Below, piece by piece: positions 32,158 to 42,129 of a DNA stretch of 57,684 nt; position 1 is the stretch's first letter; every line of letters starts with the position of its first letter. Source of the DNA: Bacteroidales bacterium. GTDB lineage: Bacteria; Bacteroidota; Bacteroidia; Bacteroidales; Muribaculaceae. The notes beneath the pieces are model-generated. The model did not search any database. It worked only from the letters and a program-made list of their open reading frames with translations, and was not told where the DNA came from. Both the position numbers and the translations under genes were made by a program. The stretch covers positions 1 to 57,684 of the forward strand of contig JAAVFV010000040.1 of NCBI GenBank assembly GCA_014800525.1, in the 5' to 3' direction.

Positions 32158-33288
32158 ATGAAAAAACAAGGAATCGTGTTGGGTTTAGGATCAGTAATGC
32201 TCGTGTTGAGCGGGTGTTCCGGTGATTCGGGGAGTGTGGAAATCAAGTTGCCTGCCGATTATAAGGCGGATAAGATTGTGGTGAGCCATCTCACGCTATC
32301 AAATATCTTCGAGGCCAAGAAACAGGAGGATCTGAAGATTACTTATGACACCCTGGATGTGAAAGATGGTATCGCTCATCTGAAGCTTGATGATCGTGGC
32401 GCTTCATGTTATAATATCGAGCCCGAGGAGATGACATTCATGCAGCCCGATTTCTATGCAGTTCCGGGAGAGAACCTGAAGGTGGATATCAAAAGTTTTG
32501 AACCTCTCGAATATACCGTGACAGGATCTGAGCTGATGGAGGATATCACTGCAGCCATGAGTATCACGAAGCCAATTCAGATAGAATATCACAATCTGAT
32601 GAAGGATAATGACAGTGTGTCTCCTGCTGTGGCAAAGGAAATAATAGATCGATATGATGCTGCAATCAAGAAGTTTGTGGCCGATCATCCGAAGAGTCCT
32701 GCTGTGCCATATCTTATCCTGGATCTCAGCGGGAAAGATTTCAAGACTATCTATGATAATATGACTCCGGAGGCCCGCAAGTCGATTCTTATGCCATATG
32801 CCGAAGAATATAATCGTCAGGTGGAGGAGATGTTAGCAGAGGAAAAGGCCGAGGCAGAGGAGAAAGAAGTGATAGCATCGGGCAAGAGAGTGGCTCCTGA
32901 CTTTACCCTTCCCGACCTTACGGGAAAGATGGTAAGCCTTTCAGATTTCAAGGGCAAATGGGTGGTATTGGATTTCTGGGGAAGCTGGTGCGGATGGTGT
33001 ATCAAAGGCTTCCCGGCACTGAAGGAGGCTTACGCTCAATATGGCGATAAGATTCAGATTATCGGTATCGGATGTAATGAGCCCGAGGCTGACTGGAGAG
33101 AGGGAGTGAAAAAATACGAACTTCCCTGGCTGAATCTTTATAACGGAGACAGCAAGAGTCTATATGAGGCATATAATATCACGGGTTTCCCGACAAAGGC
33201 TATCGTAAATCCGGAGGGGAAGCTTGTGGATCTTACCACAGGGGAGGATCCATCATTCTTCACACGACTGGCATCGTTTGTGAAATAA
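32158..33288 (+). CDS. TlpA-like thioredoxin lipoprotein with DUF4369-type N-terminus
   Basis: 376 residues. The lipoprotein signal MKKQGIVLGLGSVMLVLSGC places the lipid-bearing Cys at 20. Residues about 25-130 form a DUF4369-like beta domain, and 150-235 are helical. The thioredoxin domain starts at about 243 (APDFTLPDLTGKMVSLSDFK) and has the redox motif FWGSWCGWC, then ITGFPTKAIVNPEGK with the cis-proline. It probably acts as a periplasmic thiol-disulphide reductase anchored to the membrane. It is a single gene with its own promoter. Confidence 0.9.
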   Translation: MKKQGIVLGLGSVMLVLSGCSGDSGSVEIKLPADYKADKIVVSHLTLSNIFEAKKQEDLKITYDTLDVKDGIAHLKLDDRGASCYNIEPEEMTFMQPDFYAVPGENLKVDIKSFEPLEYTVTGSELMEDITAAMSITKPIQIEYHNLMKDNDSVSPAVAKEIIDRYDAAIKKFVADHPKSPAVPYLILDLSGKDFKTIYDNMTPEARKSILMPYAEEYNRQVEEMLAEEKAEAEEKEVIASGKRVAPDFTLPDLTGKMVSLSDFKGKWVVLDFWGSWCGWCIKGFPALKEAYAQYGDKIQIIGIGCNEPEADWREGVKKYELPWLNLYNGDSKSLYEAYNITGFPTKAIVNPEGKLVDLTTGEDPSFFTRLASFVK

Positions 33289-33330
33289 GGAAGATATATT
33301 TAAAGCCGCAGCTTGAAAGGGCTGTGGCTT

Positions 33331-33504
33331 TATTATTAATACAGCTTCAGCGGCCTTCGGCACGCTGCACAAAACGAGCTTCGCGCTGTTTTATTAATAC
33401 AGCTTCAGCGGCCTTCGGCACGCTGCACAAGACGAGCTTCGCGCTTTATTATAAATACAGCTTCAGCGGCCTTCGGCACGCTGCACAAAATGAGCTTCGC
33501 GCTG
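33331..33504 (+). repeat. 58-bp tandem repeat, three copies
   Basis: Units beginning ACAGCTTCAGCGGCCTTCGG start at 33341, 33399 and 33457 (period 58), each followed by CACGCTGCACAA and GAGCTTCGCGCT, with a T/A-rich spacer (TTTATTAATA). Copies differ at only a few positions. Each contains a small GGCCTTCGGC-type stem. It lies between the convergent TlpA and PD40 genes and could act as terminators or be a variable-number tandem repeat. Confidence 0.85.
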
Positions 33505-33529
33505 ATGGGGGAGAGGCGGGGAGGGCGGA

Positions 33530-34807
33530 TTATAATTCGGCCTTATAGATATCGTTGCGGAGGCGTTTGAGCTGTTTGCGGGTAGCTTCAAGATCAGCTT
33601 CGGAGCGGAGGATCTCAGGGCGTAAGGAATCGTCAGGACGGCGGTCAAAGCGTTTGCGTAGCTCAGCAAGAGCTGCTTCCTTATTCTGAATATCCTTTAG
33701 CGTACGGATATACTCATGCATAAGGGAGCGTGCCGACGAATTGCGGAAGTCTCCATAAGACGTGTAGACCCGTTTTCCCGGAAGGTGGAAAATGAAATCC
33801 TGTGACTTTACGGTCTGCGGTTGAATATTGCCTATTTCCTCAATAAGGGGAGTATAATCCTGGTCGGGATCCTGAGTTGACCGAAAATCTTCGATCCGAG
33901 CTCTGGAGATAAGGAAATCATCATCCTCATCTGCATCATAATTTGAGCGCAGGTCGTTGAGCTTGAAGAGATATAGGGTCACCATATCGGGAGCCGCATT
34001 ACGGTCAGTGGCCCACCAACCCACACCATTAATCTCATCGATAGCGAGCATATAGTCATTGTCGGGAGAATTGTAGGGCATTCCAATGTTCTGGGGCTGT
34101 AGATATTCTCCTGTAAGCGGATCGCGGGTGACAACAAAGATATCGTAACCTCCGATCGACCCCTCGCCATCGGAAGCGAAATAGAGGGTTACGCCATCAG
34201 CTTTCATAAAAGGGAAATCCATATTTCCACCCTGTGCCAAAGAGATGGGGAGGGGAACGGGGGATTGCCACGATCCGTCAGTGAGACGGCTTGACTCCAC
34301 CATACGATAAATGGAGCCGGGAATATCGAGTGAATCCGGATCCTGAGTCATGCTTGCGGGCTGAGCCCACATTTTGAAGTCGGCATCCTCGTTGGTGAAG
34401 ACAAGTTCCACTTGCTGGCGCAGTTCATCGCGATTATCGATTCCATCGGGGAGAGCGTCAGCATTGGCAATCGAACCGGAAGCGGAGGGGAGGCGGTAGG
34501 CCTTGAAGAACTCTGCCTCGGGGACAGAGATTGAATCGAGAATCTGGAGTTTCTCGATTCTTGATAAGAAAGCTTTTGCATCCCGCATTTGTCTCTCCAA
34601 CCTATCTATGCCTTCAGAGCGCTCTCCCTTAGGAAGGGCTTTGCGTGCATCAGCAAGATGGCGGGAAGCAGCTCCGAAATCATAATCGGCATAAGCTTCA
34701 GTAGCTTTAAGAAGGTTTTCATCAACGGCGGTAGACTGAGCCATCAACGAACCGGACGTGCAAGCTATGAGAACTCCGGTTAATAATTGAAATCTGATAC
34801 GTGACAT
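33530..34807 (-). CDS. Secreted PD40 (WD40-like propeller) protein
   Basis: About 425 residues from the ATG at 34807, giving a signal peptide (MSRIRFQLLTGVLIACTSGS LMAQS in two parts). An upstream in-frame ATG at 34840 would lie in the promoter and spoil the signal. Residues about 25-90 are helical, TPR-like. GNMDFPFMKADGVTLYFASD, followed by GEGSIGGYDIFVVTRDPLTG and NSPDNDYMLAIDEINGVGWW, are PD40 blades as in OmpA/T9SS-linked envelope proteins. The C-terminus is coiled-coil (AALAELRKRFDRRPDDSLRP). It probably acts in the periplasm or outer envelope. Confidence 0.8.
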   Translation of the reverse strand: MSRIRFQLLTGVLIACTSGSLMAQSTAVDENLLKATEAYADYDFGAASRHLADARKALPKGERSEGIDRLERQMRDAKAFLSRIEKLQILDSISVPEAEFFKAYRLPSASGSIANADALPDGIDNRDELRQQVELVFTNEDADFKMWAQPASMTQDPDSLDIPGSIYRMVESSRLTDGSWQSPVPLPISLAQGGNMDFPFMKADGVTLYFASDGEGSIGGYDIFVVTRDPLTGEYLQPQNIGMPYNSPDNDYMLAIDEINGVGWWATDRNAAPDMVTLYLFKLNDLRSNYDADEDDDFLISRARIEDFRSTQDPDQDYTPLIEEIGNIQPQTVKSQDFIFHLPGKRVYTSYGDFRNSSARSLMHEYIRTLKDIQNKEAALAELRKRFDRRPDDSLRPEILRSEADLEATRKQLKRLRNDIYKAEL

Positions 34808-34839
34808 AATGAGAATGGGTTGGGGAGGGAATACACTCA

Positions 34840-34847
34840 CAAAATTA
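34840..34847 (-). promoter_or_regulatory. -7 box of the PD40 gene
   Basis: TAATTTTG on the minus strand, 33 bases upstream of the ATG at 34807. This position supports the shorter start of that gene. Confidence 0.55.
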
Positions 34848-34979
34848 GGGGAAACGAATTAAAAATCAAAGTAAAAGGGAATAAAAAGAGGGTATATCAT
34901 GGTACAAACGTACAACCGTCCGCGAAAGCGTATTGAAGCCTGCCTGTATAAATTATAATTTTGCCATAAAAAATGAATT

Positions 34980-35546
34980 ATGGACAAAGTTGAATTATAC
35001 AGGCAGGTTTTTACGTCCTTTCGTAGACTTTGTGCGGAAGGGAAACAGCCTTCCTCTTTCAATGCTTACTGTAAGGCTCATGGAGTAATGCAATGTCAGA
35101 TGACGAAAGTGCTCAAAGGAGAGTATCAGCGTATCAAGTCACTACCGGGTTACACCAGCACCGGAAGTATCTGTCGAGAAATCTATGAAGATTTCAAGAG
35201 TCTATGTGCAGAGGGCAGACAGCCGAGTACTTTCAGGGCATATTATAAAAGTCGCGGAGTGTCGAGAAAACAGATGGAGGGTTTCCAACATCGCAATAAG
35301 CTTAAGGTAGAGGGGCTCCCCGGGTTTACAGGTCCGGATGGAACCGGTAACGTCAAGTGTCAGGAGGTACCGTTCGAGGAAGTAATCTTCGAGGAATCCG
35401 GTTTTCTTCCGGCAGACACGGGCAATGTGATAACGGTGAAGGTCGACGGTCATGTGGCTGTCAGCTTTCCGGCTGATACTGATGTGGCTGTCATTGCAAG
35501 GTTCGTCAGAAGGATGGGAAAGGAGGCTGGTCATGTGGGGTCTTGA
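34980..35546 (+). CDS. tnpA: IS66 TnpA-type accessory protein
   Basis: 188 residues. Two similar helix-rich N-terminal units, YRQVFTSFRRLCAEGKQPSS and YEDFKSLCAEGRQPSTFRAY, suggest an internal duplication of a DNA-binding module. A C-terminal segment GNVITVKVDGHVAVSFPADT with ADTDVAVIARFVRRMGK is typical of IS66 ORF1. It overlaps the next gene by 14 bases. It is needed with TnpB and TnpC for transposition in known IS66 elements. Confidence 0.85.
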   Translation: MDKVELYRQVFTSFRRLCAEGKQPSSFNAYCKAHGVMQCQMTKVLKGEYQRIKSLPGYTSTGSICREIYEDFKSLCAEGRQPSTFRAYYKSRGVSRKQMEGFQHRNKLKVEGLPGFTGPDGTGNVKCQEVPFEEVIFEESGFLPADTGNVITVKVDGHVAVSFPADTDVAVIARFVRRMGKEAGHVGS

Positions 35547-35889
35547 ACAGGGGCTGAGACTCTGGGTGTGCCAGCAACCGGTGTCGATGCGCTACGGCAT
35601 ACGAGGTCTGACCCAGATGGTGTGGTCGTGGAAGGGTCATTCTCCGGCATCGGGTGACGTGTATGTGTTTTTCTCAAAAGACCGCAGGACTATGAAGGCA
35701 TTGAAATGGGACGGTGACGGATTTTTGATGTACACAAAAAGGCTGTCGCAAGGCCGTTTCCGGGAGGTACTGAAAAATGGCGATGACGGTGTTCGCAGGC
35801 TTCAATGGGACGATTGCTATATGTTGATGAGGGGCCTCACGCCTGTAAAAGTGACGGTCGAGAATCGTTTTAGAATGGCTGTAAAATAG
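35533..35889 (+). CDS. tnpB: IS66 TnpB (Orf2) protein
   Basis: 118 residues from ATG 35533. YGIRGLTQMVW, SGDVYVFFSKDRRTMKALKW and WDGDGFLMYTKRLSQGRF are the signature of IS66 Orf2 (PF05717). Length is normal. The frame is open further upstream, but that part overlaps tnpA deeply, so the ATG at 35533 is preferred. Its biochemical role is not known; it is essential in related elements. Confidence 0.9.
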   Translation: MWGLEQGLRLWVCQQPVSMRYGIRGLTQMVWSWKGHSPASGDVYVFFSKDRRTMKALKWDGDGFLMYTKRLSQGRFREVLKNGDDGVRRLQWDDCYMLMRGLTPVKVTVENRFRMAVK

Positions 35890-35966
35890 GGTATAATCAT
35901 CTATTAATCAGATAAATAAGTGGTGTAAAAGTTGTGTATATCAGATACTTTTCGTAACTTTACACC

Positions 35967-37565
35967 ATGAAAAAGAACGAGTTGATAGAGTTTTTGCAGC
36001 GCCAGATTGAGTTCCTCCAGGGACAACTCGACGAGGCGTTGGACTCCGTCAACTCGCTTACTTTATCCAATGAAAAACTCCAGTCAACCAACGAAAAACT
36101 GGTAGCAACAGTAGATGAACTACGCAGGCAGATAGCTTCGCTGGAAGATGCCATAAAAGGCAAGGGTGCGGAACTGAACAAATAGAAAGCAGCGCGTCAA
36201 GCCGGGCAGCGTCTGCAAAGCTCACCGTCGGAGCGTCAGGCGAAACCGACAGTGTCCGCCTCTTCCGAAACTCCGGAACAGAAGCCTCAGAAGAAACGCA
36301 CCAACAACGGTGCCAAGAGAAAGACGCATCCCGAGTGCGAAGTGGAGACAGTTGTGGTGGAGCCGGCCAGCCCTGACTTCAAGCCGGAGGCGGCTACGTT
36401 CATAGGCGAGTGCGATGTCGTGCGCTACGTCATGGAGCCGATGCGCTTCAAGAAGATTATCTACAAGGTGCGCAAATACGTGCAGGATGAGAAGATATAC
36501 AAAGGTACGGCTCCTGCCACGCCGCTGCTCAACCCGCAGTACACCTCTTCCTTTATAGCCGGACTCGCTGAGTTACGCTACCTTCATTGCATGCCCCTTG
36601 AGAACGCAGTCGAATACTTCCGTGCCCACGGCTTCGACCTTGATAAAGGTACCGCACAGAAACTTGTAAGCAAGGTAAAGGTGCAACTCGAAAATATGTA
36701 TAAGGCACTTGCAAAGGCCATTGTGGAGGACAATTATATTTGCGGTGACGAGACCTATCAGAAAGTGCGTCTGCAGGAGGCCACAAAGTCGGGCAAGAAC
36801 ATCAAGAAAGGTTACATCTGGGGGTTCGTCGGCATGACAACCGGGCTTGTGTACTTCTTTTACGATGACGGATCACGCTCAGCCGAAGTCTTCGAGCAGC
36901 ACATCAAAGGCTTCAAAGGCGCCTTCCAGTGAGACTATTACTCGGGATACCGGCATATCGGAATCGGTGAGATGAGCGGGATAAAACGCTTGCCCTGCCT
37001 GCAACACATCAAGCGGAAGTTCCTTGATCTCAAAGACAATCCACAGGCACAGGAAATAGCAAAGCTCTTCGGACTCCTTTACCACTTCGAGCATAAGCAT
37101 CGCATAGGTAAAGACGGATGGAGGGCAGAAAAGCACATCGAGTGGCGGCTGCGATACTCAAAAGTGATGCTTGAGAAAATCCACATGAGGCTGATGGCCG
37201 TTAAAAATCGCATCGACGTACCGCCTGATGACCCTTTGCTTGCCGCCTCCGAACATGCGCTCCGACAGTGGGATGAGATACCGCGCATCTTTGCCGCTGC
37301 TTCCTATCGGCTCGACAACAACGAAGTCGAGCGCATCAACCGCTACATATCCCTGACCCGTCGCCGGCTGACAATCGGATCCCACTCCGGAGCCGAGACT
37401 GCCGCACTGTATCACTCCCTTGCGATCACCTGCCAACGCTGCGGCGTCAACGTCTTCGACTACTTCTGCGACATTATCGACCGATGTGCCGCATGGCCCC
37501 CGAATACCCCGATAGAAAAATACCGCGACTTGCTTCCTGACCGCTGGAAACCCTCACAAAAATAG
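35967..37565 (+). pseudogene. tnpC: IS66 transposase TnpC with two in-frame stop codons
   Basis: One frame of 533 codons. Codons 1-72 are a coiled coil (LIEFLQRQIEFLQGQLDEAL). TAG at 36183-36185 interrupts it. The transposase domain follows (YVQDEKIYKGTAPATPLLNP, NYICGDETYQKVR, GLVYFFYDDGSRSAEVFEQH) up to TGA at 36930-36932. The frame then continues DYYSGYRHIGIGEMSGIKRL and ends with NNEVERINRYISLTRRR, the last catalytic Glu region. Both stops are single-base changes of otherwise perfect sequence, so inactivation is recent or the stops are read through. Confidence 0.88.
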
Positions 37566-37601
37566 CCGCCCAAAATCTGGACGGCTATCTTTTTTAGGCC
37601 T
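37563..37601 (+). terminator. Terminator at the 3' end of tnpC
   Basis: TAGCCGCCC and GGACGGCTA form a stem (one wobble), followed by TCTTTTTTA. It ends just before the right inverted repeat of the IS66 element. Confidence 0.7.
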
Positions 37602-37670
37602 TACCTGCTATCGCGGACGGTTGTACGTACAAACCATGATATACCCTCTTTCGAATTCAGAGCTATAGAA

Positions 37671-40600
37671 TTATTTTACCATTACTTTGTAGAGGCGGTT
37701 GCCGACATGGACGATGCAGATGCCACGGTTGGCAGCGATAGTCAGGCTGTCAGAGCCGTTTCCAGAGTAGATGGTGCGGCCATCGATACCATATACCGAT
37801 ACTTTGAGGCCGGCAGCGCCTGTGATCTCAATCTTTCCAGCCTCTGCCCAGACATTGACAGCAGAATAGCTGATCTCATCAAGAGCGGAAACTTCAAGAG
37901 TGGAGCGTACGGAGTTAGACTCACCCTGCTCATAGACCGCTGTTACAGCGAAGCTATGCTTGCCATCCTCAAGATCTGCAGTGAGAGGGTATGTGGTGGC
38001 CTCCACCGGGGAAGAGTTAAGAAGCTTACCATCGCAATAAACATTGTAACCAACGAGTTTCAGTTGCTCGGGTTCACCACCGGCGAGACGGAGCGTAACA
38101 TCATCGACCATCATGAGAGCACCCGAAGCGGAGATACGGCGTATAGCGAAACGTTTCGCACCAACGGGCAGACTTAAGCTCATTTCAGTCCAGTCCTCAT
38201 CATTGCTGAATGTGGTCGGCGTGCCGACAGGAATGAAATCATCGGGCTTGAGGCTGCCGGTGGAATAATAACACTGGAAAGTCTCCGGATAAGAGCCCAG
38301 AAGAGCCTTGGTGTAGAAGCGTACAATCTGACGGCCTCCGTATAGTTCGGGAGAAATAGCCCAGTCGTTGGAAGTGTTCTGATTATAGCAGAGGAGCGCA
38401 CCGAGAGTTTTCGCACTGCCGTTGACACCTTCGAACAGAGATCCATACTGACCGAGTGCAGACTCATTCTTGTCGATTACAAAGAAGGATGTGACAGTCT
38501 CTCCGGAAGTGATACCGGGGAATGTGAACTGATTGAAACCACCGGAAGGAGTATTGTCGAGGTCGATGAACGTCCAATCATTGGCCCCCTTCTGATTCCA
38601 GCTCGGAGCAGTTTCGAAAGTCTCGGTATAAGGAGAAGGAGCGACATTATCCATTGAGGGAGCGAGCCATGTGAGTTCTACACCATCCTTCTGGTTGGCC
38701 TTCAGGTCGCGGGGTTCGGGATAGACGGGCTTAGCCACTTCGATGGAAACTTTCTTAGTGACATTATCAGAAAGATTGGTATCGCCATCCACCATAACCT
38801 TACCATAGAATTCCACATTATCCTCATCCTGAACGCCGAGAGGCATATTGAACGTAACAGACTTGCTTTCTCCGGCCTTAAGGTTCTTATATTCCTTAGA
38901 GGCGGCGAGCTTACCGTTCTTATAGAGTTCCATCGTGTAAACAGAAGCATTCTTCTGACCATTATTAGAGGCTGTCAGGGTCACATTCGCCCCCTCACCC
39001 GCCATGACCGTGGGAGTGAAGATCTGGATAGTGCCTTCGAGATCGTTGTCTGTGAGATTCGACACGCGGATTGCATCGAAGATAGTCCAGAGATACATAT
39101 GTCCTACCGGGCGGAGACCGACATGAATATTCTTGCCCTTATACTTGGAAAGATCGGTTACCACGCGGACCCAACCCTTTGATTTGCTGAGATCCTTGAT
39201 CACATATCCAGCCACTTGCTCCCATTCATCGCTACCGACCTCACGGATATCCACATAGATTTCATTGGTATATTCATCCGGATCGATGTTATAGACGTTG
39301 AATGTCAGAGCCGGGTTGACCGCATTTGTAGATAGGTCGATCATACCGGTGGAGAGGCGCCCTGAGGCATTCATACCGCCCTTCATCGCCACCATACCGT
39401 TGTCGCCATCAGAGGGCTGCACATCACTGAACGAGCCACTGTTCGCCAAAGCCCATTCAGGCTGGAAGATGATATTCTCAATGCGGATGATGCTATGCAT
39501 CGCCGCATCAGCAAAACTTTCCTTATATGAAAGTTTATACGGGTTGCCGGCAAAGCATGTATTCGACAGACCATAATCGCCATACTCACCTGCCTCATTT
39601 GCAGGGAACACGCCGTAATAGATCAGTGACTGATCCTCGGGATCAATGGCATCGTAGGTGAATTCTGTAGCGGAAGTGATGGGGAACTGACGATTGGCAC
39701 CATCCTTAACCTCCAGAAGCACATATCCCTTCACATTCATGTTGACACCATGAGCGGACGTAGTGACCGGTGTCCAGCTAACCTTCATCTTGCCTCCGCC
39801 TACATATTCGGCTTTGACATTCTGAGGCATAGCGGGCACATCCTTGCTGATAAAGGCCACATGATCGAGACGGGCTCCTTCCTTGCCATCTCCATAAGAG
39901 ATGAAAGAATACTCCACCTCTCCCTTCACACCGGGAACGTCGTCAAAAGAGAGTGTGGCTCCGGCTGCAGGAGCGTCGAAAGTCTTGACTTCTGTGTTAC
40001 CCCGCTTTACGACAATCTTATCCAGCTTCTGGATTGTCTTACCCTCAACCGACTTTATCGGGGCCTGGAAAGAGAAGGACAAGCCGTTATCCCCCTTAGG
40101 ATTGATGGTAAGGCCGGTGATGAGATCGGGTGCTGTAGCCGCACCAACTCTCTTCACCGAGATATTGGTGACATGGAAATCCGTGTAGCGTTTATCAGCC
40201 TTTGCATGAATGGCCACATAATAGTTGCCACCATAAGTGGTGGTGAACCGGCCGTCATATGTAGCCTGGTCGTTGCCGAGGAAAGTATGAGAGACCACCA
40301 CAGATGTGAGAGCATCTACTTTCGGAGCCGTACCCGCCAAAATTTCAGCACCTTCACCATAGCCCCACATATCTGCCGAGATTGCATAGACAGTATTCTC
40401 CTCAAGAGATAATGAGGGAGTGATCAGATAATCATCCGTAGTGGGTGTATTTTCACCAAATGTAATCCACGCATAGGGAGGATTGGTCTGAGTGGCATGC
40501 CAGAAGGAAGTGCCGTCGTTATTATTATCGATAAATGTGAGTTCCTCGTCATATCCTATTGTCTTGGAGAAATCCTCCAGATATGGGATTGACTTTCCCT

Positions 40601-41633
40601 TAGCTCCCACGCTGATGGTTTTTTCAAACTTACCTCCGAGTCCTGCCTCATTGTAACCGATGATTGCATATGTATAGTCGCCGGGAGCCCCCGCATCATC
40701 CGTGAACGCATATTTCTCTCCAGGAACAGGATTTGCAAACGTCTTTATCACGGAACCATTCCGGATGATTTCAATTTTTGAGATAGCGGAGAGGGGTTTT
40801 CCACCACCGGTGAGAGTAGGAGCCTTGAAGCTGATGTTGACGGTGTTGGTGCGCGCACTCCAGTCGGGCTCGATCAGGGCATCGGCAGGAATACCGGGTC
40901 CATCCTTCACAGCTCCGCCGGTGACGTCGAAATACATGAATTTTATCAAAGCCAGATACTCGGTGGAGCATCCATGAACGCCGATATAATACTTACCGTC
41001 GGCCGGTACTTCAAAACTGCCGGTGAGATTCGTGTCGTACTTTGAGATCTGGAATTTCGGCACTATAGGGATGGTCATGGCGTTGACCTCGGGAGCGTTT
41101 CCTACAAAAATTTCCAGCATCGGAGGAAACGCGCTTGGATTACCTGCACTCACAAGCGAGGCAAAATCATATATTTTCCCGGCTTCAAGCTTTATGGGAG
41201 CGGAGATAAGCCAGTCGTCATCTCCATTCTGAGGACAGCTAAGACGGGCATATTTCTGGTATTGATCCCAGCCCCAGGTGCTGTCGTCCTTATTGGCATC
41301 TATGATGGTCATCTCATCCAGAGAGGCCAATGTGGGGAAATCTTTGTGGTAAGGAACGGCATAGCCGTCGGCGGGAGTTTCTTTCTTTCCAGTCAAAGTC
41401 TTAACCTGAGCTTTGGAGGCGGCTGTGCTACCCTCTGATACCTGAGACTGGCGCTGCGCTTTCAGATCGGCAGTGGTCTGGTCTTTTACGGATTGGAAAC
41501 GTGGTTGGCTCACGGTCAGGGATGCCTCCCGATTCGGGGTGGCGAGAGTGACGGGGCGATCCGCATTCATTGCAGGACTTAAAACTGCAATCGCTAATCC
41601 CGCGGTGAGAACTGAATGGTTGGTTTTTCCCAT
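37671..41633 (-). CDS. Large secreted multi-domain surface protein (choice-of-anchor/FnIII-like)
   Basis: 1320 residues with a signal peptide (MGKTNHSVLTAGLAIAVLSP AMNA). Jelly-roll 'choice-of-anchor J' type repeats appear at about 95-245 and 345-495, opening PYHKDFPTLASLDEMTIIDA and PYLEDFSKTIGYDEELTFID, each with a DDWLIS/DDYLIT core. A third copy is near 1030-1180 (PYTETFETAPSWNQKG, NDWAISPEL). Between them are fibronectin-III-like segments (e.g. VSWTPVTTSAHGVNMNVKGY) and CARDB-like beta domains (LTASNNGQKNASVYTMELYK). The last about 60 residues (LKVSVYGIDGRTIYSGNGSD to LYKVMVK) resemble a sorting/anchoring domain. It is probably exported to the cell surface for adhesion or glycan contact. 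It is monocistronic. Substrate is unknown. Confidence 0.8.
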   Translation of the reverse strand: MGKTNHSVLTAGLAIAVLSPAMNADRPVTLATPNREASLTVSQPRFQSVKDQTTADLKAQRQSQVSEGSTAASKAQVKTLTGKKETPADGYAVPYHKDFPTLASLDEMTIIDANKDDSTWGWDQYQKYARLSCPQNGDDDWLISAPIKLEAGKIYDFASLVSAGNPSAFPPMLEIFVGNAPEVNAMTIPIVPKFQISKYDTNLTGSFEVPADGKYYIGVHGCSTEYLALIKFMYFDVTGGAVKDGPGIPADALIEPDWSARTNTVNISFKAPTLTGGGKPLSAISKIEIIRNGSVIKTFANPVPGEKYAFTDDAGAPGDYTYAIIGYNEAGLGGKFEKTISVGAKGKSIPYLEDFSKTIGYDEELTFIDNNNDGTSFWHATQTNPPYAWITFGENTPTTDDYLITPSLSLEENTVYAISADMWGYGEGAEILAGTAPKVDALTSVVVSHTFLGNDQATYDGRFTTTYGGNYYVAIHAKADKRYTDFHVTNISVKRVGAATAPDLITGLTINPKGDNGLSFSFQAPIKSVEGKTIQKLDKIVVKRGNTEVKTFDAPAAGATLSFDDVPGVKGEVEYSFISYGDGKEGARLDHVAFISKDVPAMPQNVKAEYVGGGKMKVSWTPVTTSAHGVNMNVKGYVLLEVKDGANRQFPITSATEFTYDAIDPEDQSLIYYGVFPANEAGEYGDYGLSNTCFAGNPYKLSYKESFADAAMHSIIRIENIIFQPEWALANSGSFSDVQPSDGDNGMVAMKGGMNASGRLSTGMIDLSTNAVNPALTFNVYNIDPDEYTNEIYVDIREVGSDEWEQVAGYVIKDLSKSKGWVRVVTDLSKYKGKNIHVGLRPVGHMYLWTIFDAIRVSNLTDNDLEGTIQIFTPTVMAGEGANVTLTASNNGQKNASVYTMELYKNGKLAASKEYKNLKAGESKSVTFNMPLGVQDEDNVEFYGKVMVDGDTNLSDNVTKKVSIEVAKPVYPEPRDLKANQKDGVELTWLAPSMDNVAPSPYTETFETAPSWNQKGANDWTFIDLDNTPSGGFNQFTFPGITSGETVTSFFVIDKNESALGQYGSLFEGVNGSAKTLGALLCYNQNTSNDWAISPELYGGRQIVRFYTKALLGSYPETFQCYYSTGSLKPDDFIPVGTPTTFSNDEDWTEMSLSLPVGAKRFAIRRISASGALMMVDDVTLRLAGGEPEQLKLVGYNVYCDGKLLNSSPVEATTYPLTADLEDGKHSFAVTAVYEQGESNSVRSTLEVSALDEISYSAVNVWAEAGKIEITGAAGLKVSVYGIDGRTIYSGNGSDSLTIAANRGICIVHVGNRLYKVMVK

Positions 41634-42054
41634 ATGCGTACTATGGATTCGGGTAAATCATTTAATAAGATTAAATATATCGAACAGCCAATAGCATGGA
41701 ACCAAAGGTGTCGATATTGCTTAAAATTAAAATGACCTTATTCAGGAAGGTTTGAATCCTTTTACCTTCCTATGATTGAAATATGTTGTCGATTCAGAAA
41801 ATTAGGGTGAGACCTTAAATATTTAAATAGAAACTGTCTATCGGGTATATCCAAGCGCGAAGAATCACTAATAGTTTCAATTACAAAATTATGAATTATT
41901 TTTACAATTACAAATATATTTTAAAAATAATTTAGATGTTGCTTCATTCCATCCCGGGGATAGCAGAGTGATCGGTTGGAGATCGCTTCTATTGGAAACT
42001 ATTTCAGGCTGTTTTCTATCATTTGGATCCGATAAGTAAGTGTTCCTATAAAAG
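41634..42054. other. AT-rich intergenic spacer
   Basis: 420 bases without a credible gene. It must hold the promoter of the 1320-residue protein on the minus strand; an ATATATTTA stretch at about 41,670 is a weak candidate for a -7 box. I see no strong hairpin or repeat in it. Confidence 0.4.
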
Positions 42055-42090
42055 AGGCTCCATCCGCGGGTGGATTTGCGGATGGAGCCT
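42055..42090 (-). terminator. Terminator of the ABC transporter operon
   Basis: AGGCTCCATCCGC (42055-42067) and GCGGATGGAGCCT (42078-42090) are a perfect 13-bp stem. On the minus strand it is followed by CTTTTATAGG, so it ends transcripts of the permease gene at 42130. Confidence 0.85.
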
Positions 42091-42129
42091 CAAAGATTAT
42101 AGTCGGCATACCAGGGAGGAGAATGGTAG

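Larger units (their letters stand above)
34887..37649 (+). mobile_element. IS66-family insertion sequence, inactivated
   Basis: About 2.76 kb with terminal inverted repeats. The left end starts AGAGGGTATATCATGG at 34,887 and runs to CCGTCCGCG at 34,924. The right end is its complement at 37,612-37,649 (CGCGGACGGTTGTACG ... TATACCCTCT), with mismatches only in the central ACAAAC/TTTGT part. It carries the IS66 trio tnpA-tnpB-tnpC on the plus strand. No clear 8-bp target duplication is seen. tnpC has two nonsense codons, so the copy is dead unless helped in trans. Confidence 0.88.

Noticed and set aside
33331..33504. 58-bp tandem units considered as CRISPR or coding repeats
   Set aside because: The whole unit is repeated without unique spacers, and no frame is conserved or starts sensibly.
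34887..37649. Target-site duplication of the IS66 element
   Set aside because: Bases outside the repeats continue the inverted match instead of forming an 8-bp direct repeat, so no duplication can be claimed.
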